Positions 36,003 through 45,017 of a DNA stretch of 64,000 bases are shown here, in pieces. The notes under the pieces were generated by a model. It was not told where the DNA came from. It saw only the letters and a list, made by a program, of their open reading frames with translations, and ran no database searches. Every line of letters starts with the position of its first letter. The stretch's first letter is position 1. This stretch comes from Niallia circulans (GTDB lineage Bacteria > Bacillota > Bacilli > Bacillales > Cytobacillaceae), in the NCBI RefSeq assembly GCF_007273535.1, contig NZ_RIBP01000001.1, positions 1 to 64,000 of the forward strand, given 5' to 3'. Position numbers and translations under genes: made by a program.

Positions 36003-36887
36003 TTAGTTATCCTCTGCAAAATAATCGAAAATAAAGCCTTTAAACTGTAAGGCAGCAGGGGAAAGATAACGTCCATCAACCCAAGCTAAAGCAATAATTC
36101 TTTCGTATTCAGGAGGATTAATGGGTATTTTGACAATGTTATTCATGTCGGTTCCTTTCATATCTGGCAGGATGGAAATGCCTAATCCTGCTGCGACTAA
36201 ACCTGCAATAGTGTCTGCTTCATCACCTTCAAAAGCTATCTTAGGCTGTATTCCTTTTTCCTGTAACATTTCCTCTGTTAATATCCGCAGTGCATAGCCC
36301 TGCTTTAACAGAATGAACGGTTCTTCTGCTAACAGGTGCAAATCAATGCTAGTATGCTCAGCAAGCATATGTGTTTTAGGTACATAAACAAATAGCTGTT
36401 CACTAAAGAGCCTCGTCCATTCGATTGGTGTATGTAATTCAATCGGACTTACTAGACAAAAATCTAATTCTCCTTTTTTCATATCATCCAGTAGGGAGTG
36501 CGAGGGGCTTTGCTTTAAGGTGATATTAATATTGGGAAATTTGCAGCGGAAAGCTGCAATTACATCTGGGATTAAATTCGTACTTAATGTATGCAAAAAA
36601 CCAAAGGAAACGGCCCCTCGTCCAGGCTCTAGTAATTCCTGTATTTCCTTTTTACCAAGTTCAAATTCCTTCATCATAATGTCAACACGCTGTAAAAACA
36701 GCTTCCCATACTTATTAAGTCTGATTGAACGTCCTTGGCGTTCAAATAATGGAGCACCTATCTCTTCTTCAAAGCGGGCAATCGACCGACTTAAGGCAGG
36801 CTGTGTAATGCAAAGTGCTTCGGCTGCTTTTGTCACATGCTCCATTTGGGCAAGCGTTCGGAAGTATTCAAATTGTTGCCATTCCAT
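36003..36887 (-). CDS. LysR-family regulator (YybE-like)
   Basis: 294 residues. The N-terminal winged HTH (MEWQQFEYFRTLAQMEHVTK, ALCITQPALSRSIARFEEEI) is followed by the inducer-binding domain with GFLHTLSTNLIPDVI and GLVAAGLGISILPD. It is divergent from an MFS gene, with a 112-bp intergenic region rich in ATTATT/TAATAT half-sites. The same arrangement is yybE-yybF in B. subtilis. It likely controls the MFS gene. Confidence 0.87.
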   Translation of the reverse strand: MEWQQFEYFRTLAQMEHVTKAAEALCITQPALSRSIARFEEEIGAPLFERQGRSIRLNKYGKLFLQRVDIMMKEFELGKKEIQELLEPGRGAVSFGFLHTLSTNLIPDVIAAFRCKFPNINITLKQSPSHSLLDDMKKGELDFCLVSPIELHTPIEWTRLFSEQLFVYVPKTHMLAEHTSIDLHLLAEEPFILLKQGYALRILTEEMLQEKGIQPKIAFEGDEADTIAGLVAAGLGISILPDMKGTDMNNIVKIPINPPEYERIIALAWVDGRYLSPAALQFKGFIFDYFAEDN

Positions 36888-36999
36888 TTCGGCTTCTCTC
36901 CTTATTACATGAATGCATTAATATTATTATTATTATGAATTATACATCATAATTGACAGGTGATAACATTAAGTCGAAAACATTAGAAGGAGATGTACT

Positions 37000-38238
37000 T
37001 TGGTAATGGCCATAAAATACGGTACACAAATATTTCGTAAAACAAGCTTTGCTTTTTTTGCGGCAGGCTTCAACACTTTTGCCATTCTGTATTGTGTTCA
37101 ACCATTGATGCAGGATCTTGCTTCAGAATTTCAGCTTTCTGCAACAATGGCTAGCTTAGCTTTATCACTATCGACGATTTGCTTAGCGGTTAGTATGCTG
37201 CTTTTTGGGTCATTGTCTGAAGTATGGGGACGAAAGCCTACTATGGTTTATTCGATGCTTATAGCTTCCATTCTATGCTTATTGACTGCTACCACTGATA
37301 ATTTTCATGTTTTGCTTTTCTTGAGGATTTTGACAGGAATTGTTTTGGCAGGAGTGCCGTCTGTTGCAATGGCATATCTGGGAGAAGAAGTGGAATCTGT
37401 CAGCCTGGGAAAAGCGATGGGACTTTATATTAGCGGCAATGCTATTGGGGCAATGGGTGGGAGAATTATTTCAGGAATCCTGAGTCATTATTTTGGCTGG
37501 CATATTGCGATAGGTGCTGTCGGGGTAATTAGTATTGCAGCTACCGTTATTTTTACTTTAACGCTAAGACCCTCGCAAAATTTTAATGCAAAAAGCTTCG
37601 GAATATATAATCTTGGCAAGTCATTAACTGCTCATTTAAAGGACCCAGGCCTGCTATGCTTGTTTGGATTAGGGTTTTTGCTGCTTGGAGGTAATGTAGC
37701 ACTGTTCAATTATATTGGCTATGTGCTGACAGGTGAACCTTATGCGCTGCAGCAAGGCGTGGTGAGCTGGATTTTTCTATTATTTGTTATCGGGATGTTC
37801 AGTTCGATTTGGATTGGCAGACTAGTAGACCGCTATGGACGTCAATATATTCTGCTAATGAATCTTGTGCTTATTATAGCAGGAGCCTTACTTACGATTA
37901 ATGAAAGTTTACTAGGTAAAATTATCGGCTTAGGCATGACAACATTTGGTTTCTTCGGAGGCCATTCGATTGCAAGTGGCTGGGTCAGTCAAAGAGCAGT
38001 AAATAATAAAGCCCAGGCATCCTCGCTGTACTTATTCCTGTATTATGCTGGCTCAAGTGTCGGCGGAACACTTGGTGGAGTGTTTTGGACATATATTGGC
38101 TGGAGTGGAGTAGTCTCGATGGTTATTGTCTTTTCCATTTTAGGTATTATTCTGGCTGCAGTGCTTCTTAAGATCACAGGAATCAGACAGCAGACAATTA
38201 AGAAAACGAAAACAAAACATCCGCAAATAGATAAGTAA
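37000..38238 (+). CDS. MFS transporter (YybF/YnfM-like)
   Basis: 412 residues and 12 helices, with FAILYCVQPLMQDLASEF, LSEVWGRKPTM and FLRILTGIVLAGVPSVAMAY. It starts at TTG 37000 with GAAGGAGAT upstream; ATG 37006 is a second possibility. It is divergently encoded with the LysR-type regulator. A role as efflux pump for a small molecule is likely for this subgroup, with unknown substrate. The stop is 2 nt from a repeat-like sequence. Confidence 0.86.
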   Translation: MVMAIKYGTQIFRKTSFAFFAAGFNTFAILYCVQPLMQDLASEFQLSATMASLALSLSTICLAVSMLLFGSLSEVWGRKPTMVYSMLIASILCLLTATTDNFHVLLFLRILTGIVLAGVPSVAMAYLGEEVESVSLGKAMGLYISGNAIGAMGGRIISGILSHYFGWHIAIGAVGVISIAATVIFTLTLRPSQNFNAKSFGIYNLGKSLTAHLKDPGLLCLFGLGFLLLGGNVALFNYIGYVLTGEPYALQQGVVSWIFLLFVIGMFSSIWIGRLVDRYGRQYILLMNLVLIIAGALLTINESLLGKIIGLGMTTFGFFGGHSIASGWVSQRAVNNKAQASSLYLFLYYAGSSVGGTLGGVFWTYIGWSGVVSMVIVFSILGIILAAVLLKITGIRQQTIKKTKTKHPQIDK

Positions 38239-38478
38239 GGAGGCTGAGACAAAACCCTAACTTAAAACACAAAAAGGGATACCTTCTGACATAAGCAGAA
38301 ATATGTTTGGCACAGCTTCCTTATTAAGAAGCAATCAATATCTTAAAGAAACCGATAATAACATAATCGAAGACTTTTTCACATTATTCACCTCTTCTTT
38401 ATAATTTAGTTAGTTTAAATTATCTGAATAATGTAAAATAAGGATAAGTTTTACAAAATTAGATAAGGACGTGTTTAA
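38239..38478. repeat. degenerate GGAGGCTGAGACA repeat fragment and AT-rich spacer
   Basis: GGAGGCTGAGACAAAACCC begins right after the MFS stop. Its first bases (AGGCTGAGACA) resemble the ends of the larger repeats at 6 kb, 54 kb and 61 kb. The following ~90 bp has AAAAAGGGATACC and GGCACAGCTTCC with no intact hairpin. The remainder to 38478 is AT-rich and holds no gene. It is probably a worn copy of a related element. Confidence 0.45.
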
Positions 38479-38652
38479 ATGAAATTATCTTTAATGGAAA
38501 AACTCACTCTTATTATTTTAGGTATTTGTACTTTAATTTTTATTTATGGATATATAGAGAATAAAGACTGGATAAATATTGCATTCTTATTAATTCCTGC
38601 TGTGTATGTTATTAGACTTATTATAATAAAAAAAGAGAAAATGACATGTTAG
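38479..38652 (+). CDS. small two-helix membrane protein, 57 residues
   Basis: ATG 38479 follows AAGGACGTG at suitable distance. The product is MKLSLMEKLTLIILGI..., a first helix ending at FIYGY, then ENKDW, a second helix (IAFLLIPAVYVIRLIII) and a lysine-rich end. A bidirectional terminator lies 50 nt downstream. No family is recognised; the call rests on ribosome site, composition and terminator. Confidence 0.55.
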   Translation: MKLSLMEKLTLIILGICTLIFIYGYIENKDWINIAFLLIPAVYVIRLIIIKKEKMTC

Positions 38653-38701
38653 ATTAGGATAATAGAATGATAGCTTAGAATTGCTAGGTTTAAATAAAGA
38701 A

Positions 38702-38749
38702 AAAAAATAGTGGGTAGTCATCCGTCGATGACTTTACCCACTATTTTTT
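38702..38749. terminator. bidirectional terminator between the small gene and catalase
   Basis: AAAAAATAGTGGGTA pairs with TACCCACTATTTTTT, with an inner GTCATC/GATGAC helix. Confidence 0.85.
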
Positions 38750-38766
38750 GTACATTTTACTTATCT

Positions 38767-40155
38767 TCAGTCATTTGGTTTCATGTCGATTTGACGTAAT
38801 ACTCTTCCACCTAAAGTAGAGGAGGCATTATAAAAATATTGGAGAACAACACTTCTCGTTTCATCAGAAACCTTTGCGAGGTCATTGGCCAGATTCTCGA
38901 CTAAATGGTCCTGCTGTATGGAAGGAAGTGTATGAAAGTACTGGCCGGCCTGTGTAAAGTCGTCTTGTTTTGGAATACTGGAGCGTTGGAGGCGACCTTT
39001 TACATGCCTTCCTTTACCGCTTGTCACGAGAGCTGATGGATCCCAGTTCTGCTGGTTGTTAATTGGTATTGATCGAAAATTAGGACCAAGACGGTGCCGC
39101 TGAGAATCCCAGTATATATTGGAGCGACCCTGCAGCATTTTATCATCGGAGAGTTCTGCACCTTCCAGTAGATTGGAAGGTGAAAAGGCGACTTTTTCAA
39201 CCTGTTCCAGATAATTGTCTGGGTTGCGATTTAAAATCATCCGACCGACAGGAAGAAGGGGATATTGCTGTTCATCCCAAACCTTCGTGTCATCAAGCGG
39301 GTCATATGGCAGGCTAACTTCATCCTCAGTTTCCATCAGCTGAACATAGAGAATATATTCTACCTTTTTTCCTATTGCAATTGCCTCAAATAAATCCTTC
39401 CCAGCTATATCAGGATTCGTACCGTTCCAATAAGCAGACTCTTTACTATCAATAAATTTGATGCCAGAGGACGGAAGCCAATGATATTTTACATAACGTC
39501 TTACACCTTGGGCATTTCTCCATACATATGTACTTACACTGTGGCCAGGGGTATGCCGGAGACTCTTCACTGTACCTGCATCAGAATATAAGCGGACAAC
39601 GAAATGGATGGACTCAGGGGCACGGGCAACAAAGCTCCAGAAGCGATTTGGATCAATTAGATTATTCACTGGTGAAGGAAGAAAGGCTTTAATCGACTCA
39701 GGAAAACGAATCGCATCACGGACAGAAAAAACGGGAATATGATTGCAAATCAGATCGAAAATACCTTTTTCTGTATAAAACTTTGTAGAAAAACCCCTCA
39801 CATTCCGCGACGTATCCGGAGTGCCTTTCGTGCTGACAGCAAGCGAAAACCTTACTGTAACAGGCACCTGCTGTCCTGGCTCCTGTAAAAAACATAGCTT
39901 CGTATAATCGCTCATAGAATGAATCGTTTGAAAGTACCCAAATGCACCATAGCCTTTTACATGGACGGGTCTTTCTGGAATTTTTTCATGGATAAAATTT
40001 TCTAATGTTTCATGCAGAATATTATCCTGTTCCAAAACAGGACCTCTTTCTCCAACTGTCTCTGAATGCAACGCCCCAGGTAAATCATTTTGCCAGTCTG
40101 AGAGGTCCGAGTAATTCGCTTTTCTACTGTGAAAATGCTGTTCCTTTTCTTTCAA
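38767..40155 (-). CDS. heme catalase, divergent short form
   Basis: 462 residues. The distal His is in RPVHVKGYGAFGYF, the catalytic Asn in LICNHIPVF, and the proximal Tyr in RSNIYWDSQRHRLGPNF. RFSLAVSTKGTPDTSRNVRGF and NPDNYLEQVEKVAFSPSNL are also recognisable. Compared with most catalases the GNN motif reads CNH, FF is changed to FS, and RDPRGF is RNVRGF. It should still disproportionate peroxide but the pocket is unusual. It is a single gene without an evident PerR box. Confidence 0.85.
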   Translation of the reverse strand: MKEKEQHFHSRKANYSDLSDWQNDLPGALHSETVGERGPVLEQDNILHETLENFIHEKIPERPVHVKGYGAFGYFQTIHSMSDYTKLCFLQEPGQQVPVTVRFSLAVSTKGTPDTSRNVRGFSTKFYTEKGIFDLICNHIPVFSVRDAIRFPESIKAFLPSPVNNLIDPNRFWSFVARAPESIHFVVRLYSDAGTVKSLRHTPGHSVSTYVWRNAQGVRRYVKYHWLPSSGIKFIDSKESAYWNGTNPDIAGKDLFEAIAIGKKVEYILYVQLMETEDEVSLPYDPLDDTKVWDEQQYPLLPVGRMILNRNPDNYLEQVEKVAFSPSNLLEGAELSDDKMLQGRSNIYWDSQRHRLGPNFRSIPINNQQNWDPSALVTSGKGRHVKGRLQRSSIPKQDDFTQAGQYFHTLPSIQQDHLVENLANDLAKVSDETRSVVLQYFYNASSTLGGRVLRQIDMKPND

Positions 40156-40319
40156 TATAAACCAACCCCTGATTATTTAATGGAAAATAAACCTTTATAA
40201 AAAGGAATGCTTGAACTTAATATCGATACAAGTTATTCCGCAGTTTGCTAATTTATGACAGACTTATGCTGCTTTATTAAGAATGGAGTCAAATCCTCGT
40301 AAACTATTGAAAAAAATAA

Positions 40320-40349
40320 ACACAAAAGGTTTTTTGTTTCCTTTTGTGT
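40320..40349. repeat. 10-bp hairpin between divergent genes
   Basis: ACACAAAAGG and CCTTTTGTGT are separated by 10 nt in the region between catalase and the small membrane gene. No gene upstream needs this terminator, so it may be an operator or leader hairpin for 40399. Confidence 0.4.
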
Positions 40350-40398
40350 AATTTTATCCTAAATGTGTTAAGGTAATTAAAAAAAGAGGAGGTTTTCT

Positions 40399-40644
40399 AT
40401 GAGAAAATATGCTGCTGGACTTTCCATTGTTTTAACATTAATAAGTATCAGTCCCCTTTTTTTTAATGCTATTGATGAATGGCTTGTACAAATATTTATT
40501 GTTTCTTTCCTAACATCATTAATTTTAGGATTGTATGCGGAGAAAAGTATTTGGAGAAAGCTTGCTCTTTGGTTTTTAAGCTTAGTATTTCTAGTCCTTG
40601 TACTATTTTTTGTTGTGACGACATTGCTGTGGAATAAGCCATAA
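40399..40644 (+). CDS. small membrane protein, 81 residues, unknown
   Basis: Two to three hydrophobic stretches (about 5-22, 29-46 and 55-78) fill the protein; KSIWRK is a basic loop. GAGGAGG is 7 nt before ATG 40399. No family is recognised. It is a single gene, divergent from catalase. Confidence 0.65.
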   Translation: MRKYAAGLSIVLTLISISPLFFNAIDEWLVQIFIVSFLTSLILGLYAEKSIWRKLALWFLSLVFLVLVLFFVVTTLLWNKP

Positions 40645-40864
40645 AACAGGGAAACAAGGGTATTATTTACTTGGTTTATTACTTAGTAGAAACTGGTGCT
40701 ATTAATACTTATAAGTCTTTATGACAAAGAGGAGGGATCACCTAGTGAATCTTCCTTTTTTATCATGAAGACTTTTTCATTGTTAAAGAAAAGAAGATTT
40801 TCATAACCGCATTATCCGATTAATTTCTTTGAACATACTTCAAGTCGTGTTAACTGATTTCTTA

Positions 40865-40919
40865 TTGCCAGATAATAAGAAACTCGCTATAATAGCTTTA
40901 TAATTTGTATGTACAAATT
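40865..40919 (+). promoter_or_regulatory. promoter and GntR-type operator of the GH1 gene
   Basis: TTGCCA (40865-40870) and TATAAT (40888-40893) with 17-nt spacing. AATTTGTATGTACAAATT (40902-40919) is an almost perfect palindrome right after the expected start site. It has the TTGTAN(2)TACAA layout used by HutC/TreR-type GntR regulators. The remainder of 40645-40969 shows no gene. Confidence 0.78.
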
Positions 40920-40969
40920 TAATAAATATCTAACAATATAATAGATGAGTATAAATTAGGGGGATAACA

Positions 40970-42379
40970 ATGAAATTTCCGCATGATTTTTTATTTGGGG
41001 CAGCATCTGCTTCTTACCAGGTGGAAGGGGCATGGAACGAAGATGGTAAAGGGGTAACAAACTGGGACGTATTTTCGAAATTACCAGGAAAGACTTTCGA
41101 AGGGACGAATGGTGATGTTGCAATTGACCATTATCATCGTTATAAAGAGGATATTAAATTAATGGCTGAAATGGGTCTGGAATCCTATCGTTTCTCTGTA
41201 TCATGGGCACGAATTCTGCCTACAGGTGATGGAGAAGTTAATCCTAAAGGATTAGAATTTTATAATAATCTTATCGATGAGTGCTTAAAGTACGGAATCG
41301 TACCATTTGTGACATTGTATCATTGGGATTTGCCAATTACTTTAGAAGAGGACGGCGGTTGGACAAATAGACGTACAGCAGATGCTTTCGTTAAATATGC
41401 AGAAGTTTGTTTCCGTGAATTTGGAGACCGTGTTAAACATTGGATTACTTTCAATGAAACAGTTATGTTTACAGGTTTAGGCTATTTAAAAGGTGCACAT
41501 CCACCAGGCATTACAAATGATGAGAAGAAATACTTCCAAGCAACACACTATGTGTTTTATGCACATGCAAAAGCAGTAGAAGTGTATAAGAGCTTAAAGC
41601 AATTCGGTGAAATTGGAATTACACATGTATTTTTGCCAGCCTACAGTGTGGACGGAAAGAAAGAAAACATCATTGCTGCACAGCATGCGAATGAATATGA
41701 AACATTCTGGTATTATGATCCGATTTTAAAAGGAGAATATCCTTCATATGTTGTGAAGCAGCTAGAAGAAAAGGGCTGGACTCCAAGCTGGACAGAGGAA
41801 GAACTAGATACATTGAAGAGAAATGCAGAAAGCAATGATTTTATCGGCTTGAATTATTATCAGCCAATTCGGGTTGAAAAGATTGCGGAAGGTTCGCTTG
41901 CAGTGGAGCATTCAAGAGAATCCTCCACACTTGCTCCTGGTAACCCATCCTTTGACGGCTACTACCGAACAGTCAAAATGGAAGACAAAACATATACGAA
42001 ATGGGGCTGGGAAATCTCCCCACAAGGCTTCCTTGACGGCTTGCATATGTTAAAAGACCGCTATGGGGATATTAAAATGTACGTAACTGAAAATGGCCTT
42101 GGCGACGAGGATCCTATCATTGATAATGAGATTGTCGATGTTCCTAGAATCAAATATATTGAGGAGCATTTAAAGGTTGTGAAGCGTGCAATAGAAGAAG
42201 GCATTAACTTAAAAGGCTATTATGCATGGTCTGTTATTGATTTGTTAAGCTGGCTCAACGGTTATAAGAAGCAATACGGATTCATTTATGTCGACCACGC
42301 TGATAATTTGAACAGGAAGAAAAAGCTTTCGTTTCACTGGTACAAGCATATCATTGAAACGAGAGGGGAAGAACTTTAA
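40970..42379 (+). CDS. GH1 family (6-phospho-)beta-glucosidase
   Basis: 469 residues of the GH1 barrel. FPHDFLFGAASASYQVEGAW starts it. The acid/base Glu is in HWITFNETV, the nucleophile in YVTENGLGD. WSVIDLLSWLNGYKKQYGFI is the end loop, where SW-x-N-GYKKQYG contains the Lys-Tyr pair that binds substrate phosphate in 6-phospho enzymes. It hydrolyses beta-glucosides, probably phosphorylated by a PTS. No PTS gene is adjacent. It is followed by a GntR-type regulator whose likely operator lies at its promoter. Confidence 0.88.
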   Translation: MKFPHDFLFGAASASYQVEGAWNEDGKGVTNWDVFSKLPGKTFEGTNGDVAIDHYHRYKEDIKLMAEMGLESYRFSVSWARILPTGDGEVNPKGLEFYNNLIDECLKYGIVPFVTLYHWDLPITLEEDGGWTNRRTADAFVKYAEVCFREFGDRVKHWITFNETVMFTGLGYLKGAHPPGITNDEKKYFQATHYVFYAHAKAVEVYKSLKQFGEIGITHVFLPAYSVDGKKENIIAAQHANEYETFWYYDPILKGEYPSYVVKQLEEKGWTPSWTEEELDTLKRNAESNDFIGLNYYQPIRVEKIAEGSLAVEHSRESSTLAPGNPSFDGYYRTVKMEDKTYTKWGWEISPQGFLDGLHMLKDRYGDIKMYVTENGLGDEDPIIDNEIVDVPRIKYIEEHLKVVKRAIEEGINLKGYYAWSVIDLLSWLNGYKKQYGFIYVDHADNLNRKKKLSFHWYKHIIETRGEEL

Positions 42380-42388
42380 GATAAAACG

Positions 42389-42419
42389 AAACCTCCTTAT
42401 GCAAATAGGAGGTTTTTTT
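42389..42419 (+). terminator. terminator of the GH1 gene
   Basis: AAACCTCCT/AGGAGGTTT stem with a 9-nt loop followed by T-run. Confidence 0.85.
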
Positions 42420-42448
42420 GCTTGTGAATCGTTTTAATCAAGTCATTA

Positions 42449-42460
42449 ATTGTTTACAAT
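42449..42460 (+). promoter_or_regulatory. possible auto-operator of the GntR-type gene
   Basis: ATTGTTTACAAT is a palindrome related to the operator at 40902. It is 41 nt before the regulator start. Confidence 0.4.
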
Positions 42461-42500
42461 AGAAGCAATACACTAACTGATTTTTCTGAAGGAGATTTTT

Positions 42501-43208
42501 ATGGCAGTAAAATATAGAGAGATAGCGGATTTCTTGGAAAGAGAAATTACTGAAGGGAAATTTGACGAGACGAATAAGCTTCCAACAGAGGAGGAGCTTG
42601 CCAAACAATTTGAGGTAAGCAGAAGCACTGTCAGAAAAGCCGTCACACAGCTTGTTAATCGTGGCTATATATATCAAGTTCAAGGAAGCGGAATGTTCTT
42701 GAGAAAAAAATCGGAAACGGATTACATTAACTTAGGGAGCTTGCGTGGCTTAACGAAGGATTTGCCAGCTAAATTAATTGACACGAAGATTTTAGAATTA
42801 CATGTCTTGGAGGCAGATGATGAGCTCGCAAGGAGGCTTCAATGTGAACTTGGAGCCAAATTATACTACACAAAGCGACTTCGGATTGTAAATGAAGAGC
42901 CTTTTTCCATTGAAATCAGCTACTTTAAAAAGGATATCGTTCCATATTTAAATGAGGAAATAGCTGTCCAATCGATCTATACGTATTTAATTGAAGATTT
43001 AAAGCTAAGTATCGGGTTTGCTGATAAGATAGTAAACTGTGAGCTGATGGATGAAGACACAGCCAATTTGCTGCAGTTAAAAAGCGGTGATCCTGGATTG
43101 ATAATCGAAAACACCGTATCACTGACAAATGGTATCATTTTTGAACTGTCGAAATCGATCTTTCATTTCCAGAAAGCAAAAATATTGAATAGAGTAAGCT
43201 TTAAATAA
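42501..43208 (+). CDS. GntR-family HutC-type regulator
   Basis: 235 residues. The winged HTH is LPTEEELAKQFEVSRSTVRK. The UTRA ligand domain follows, with RLQCELGAKLYYTKRLRIVNEEP and SIEISYFKK. Its position behind the GH1 gene and the matching palindromes suggest a repressor released by a sugar phosphate. AAGGAGAT precedes ATG 42501. Confidence 0.87.
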   Translation: MAVKYREIADFLEREITEGKFDETNKLPTEEELAKQFEVSRSTVRKAVTQLVNRGYIYQVQGSGMFLRKKSETDYINLGSLRGLTKDLPAKLIDTKILELHVLEADDELARRLQCELGAKLYYTKRLRIVNEEPFSIEISYFKKDIVPYLNEEIAVQSIYTYLIEDLKLSIGFADKIVNCELMDEDTANLLQLKSGDPGLIIENTVSLTNGIIFELSKSIFHFQKAKILNRVSFK

Positions 43209-43257
43209 GAAGCGGGTTAGTCGAATATTTAGGTATTCCTGCTCATAAATGATAATA

Positions 43258-43296
43258 AACCAGTCCCATTTCCTAAAAGGAAATGGGACTGGTTTT
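43258..43296. terminator. bidirectional terminator between GntR and chemoreceptor genes
   Basis: AAACCAGTCCCATTTCC pairs with GGAAATGGGACTGGTTT over a 5-nt loop, with flanking T on one side. Confidence 0.9.
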
Positions 43297-43322
43297 TAAT
43301 AAGTGTTAACGATATTTAATTA

Positions 43323-45017
43323 TTACAATTTAAATTTCTTAACACTATCACGCAGGCTTTCAGCCATTGTAGACATAGTTTGTGCAGAATTTGCGATCTC
43401 TTCAAATATTGCAGTTTGCTCTTCAGAGGTAGCAGCAATTTGTTGAACATTGCTTGTTGTTTCAACAGAAATAGCACTTAGCTCTTCCATTGATTTAGAT
43501 ACTTGTTGAACACCATTATTCATGTCTTCAATCGCAGTATTAACCTCTGTGATTTGCGTGTTAACACCGTCAACTGATTTCTTAATATCAGCAAAAGCAC
43601 CTCTTGCATGCTCAAATGTTGCAACACCTTCTTCTAATTTACTGTAACCAGAGTTCATTGCCTCCACAGCATTCGAAGATTCTACTTTGATTGTTTCTAC
43701 TTTATTTGTAATATTGTTTGCAGCAGTTCTTGATTCCTCCGCTAATTTACGCACTTCTTCAGCTACTACTGCAAATCCTTTACCATGGTCCCCGGCTCTT
43801 GCTGCCTCAATCGAAGCATTAAGTGCTAACAGGTTCGTTTGGTCTGATATCGCAGTAATTAACGAAATAATTTCGCCGATTTCATTCGTTTGTTTGCTTA
43901 ATCTATTAACAACCTCAGATGTATGTTTCATAGATTGGTGAATTTCATCCATTTGCTCAAGCGCAGAATCTATAACCATTGAACCATTTGTTGCAACCTT
44001 AGACGTTTCATTAGAATTTGTAGACACGTCCTTAACATTTGAAGCAATAAGCTGCATACCATTAGAAACATCAAATATCCCTTTGTTCATTTTATCGATA
44101 TTTTGAGTCTGATTTTCTACTCCACTTGATACTTCCTGAATAGATTCAGTTACTTGAACGACGGAAATATTTGTTTGCTCAGCACTTGAGCTAAGCTCTT
44201 CAGCAGTTGTTGAAACCTCTTGGGCGTTATGAGCTATTTTATTGATTAAAGTGTTCAGGTCCAATACCATTTGCTGTGTTCCAGTTGCAAGCTGTCCAAT
44301 TTCATCTTCTCTATTAATATTTAAGTCTTTTACTTCTAAGTTACCATCAGCAACTTGGTTTACGTAGTCCTTTATAGCAATGATAGGATTTGTGATGCGT
44401 TTGCTAATAAAGTACGCAATGATTATACCTAAAATAATAAAGATGACAGTTAGCGCTAATGACGTATAAAGAGCCTGTGATTTCAAAGCATTGATAAATG
44501 ATGCATCCATATCAATACCAGCAATCATATCTGTTCCTTTTATAGGAGCAAAGATAGATTTATGAACCCCAAATTCATCCTTATAAATATCACTATATTG
44601 AATTTTTCCTTCTGAAAGTGTTTGTTTCATATCCTCAGAAAAAGTGTAATCTGACCCTTGCTCATCAGAGTTACTTAATGCGACGATGTACTCGTTATTA
44701 CCTTTTTTAGCAAGAACATAAGTGTTTTCAACCTTATGTTTTTGCTGGTAATAATTCACTTTGTCTAATAGTTCTTTATATGCACTTGCATTGCCACTAT
44801 CAGCACTTTTAACAAGAGTAGGATCAATGTTTTCAACCATATCATTAAGAACTGTTTCTAATCGATTCTCAAACTGGTCAATAACATAATTATTGATAAT
44901 ATTCATCGAAAAAGTATAAAGAGTTGCACTAAAGATAACGGAAAAAATTGCAATTGGTATAACAAAATCTAAAATATTTTTAAATAGTATCGACTTTTTT
45001 CTAGAGGGTAACTTCAA
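43323..45017 (-). CDS. methyl-accepting chemotaxis protein (single Cache sensor)
   Basis: 564 residues. Helix 1 (about 14-35) is followed by an extracellular Cache-type domain (about 37-185; [20 protein letters not shown] and [10 protein letters not shown]). Helix 2, a HAMP domain ([20 protein letters not shown]) and the signalling hairpin follow; the tip is [20 protein letters not shown]. It starts at TTG 45017 with GGAGGG 8 nt upstream, 17 nt inside the decarboxylase gene. The overlap shows it is translated in one operon with it. It reports an outside ligand to CheA. The c-di-GMP riboswitch and sigma-D-type promoter govern both genes. Confidence 0.93.
   Translation of the reverse strand: MKLPSRKKSILFKNILDFVIPIAIFSVIFSATLYTFSMNIINNYVIDQFENRLETVLNDMVENIDPTLVKSADSGNASAYKELLDKVNYYQQKHKVENTYVLAKKGNNEYIVALSNSDEQGSDYTFSEDMKQTLSEGKIQYSDIYKDEFGVHKSIFAPIKGTDMIAGIDMDASFINALKSQALYTSLALTVIFIILGIIIAYFISKRITNPIIAIKDYVNQVADGNLEVKDLNINREDEIGQLATGTQQMVLDLNTLINKIAHNAQEVSTTAEELSSSAEQTNISVVQVTESIQEVSSGVENQTQNIDKMNKGIFDVSNGMQLIASNVKDVSTNSNETSKVATNGSMVIDSALEQMDEIHQSMKHTSEVVNRLSKQTNEIGEIISLITAISDQTNLLALNASIEAARAGDHGKGFAVVAEEVRKLAEESRTAANNITNKVETIKVESSNAVEAMNSGYSKLEEGVATFEHARGAFADIKKSVDGVNTQITEVNTAIEDMNNGVQQVSKSMEELSAISVETTSNVQQIAATSEEQTAIFEEIANSAQTMSTMAESLRDSVKKFKL

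Noticed and set aside
38656..40400. PerR box for the catalase gene
   Set aside because: AT-rich stretches exist but none matches TTATAATNATTATAA well enough.
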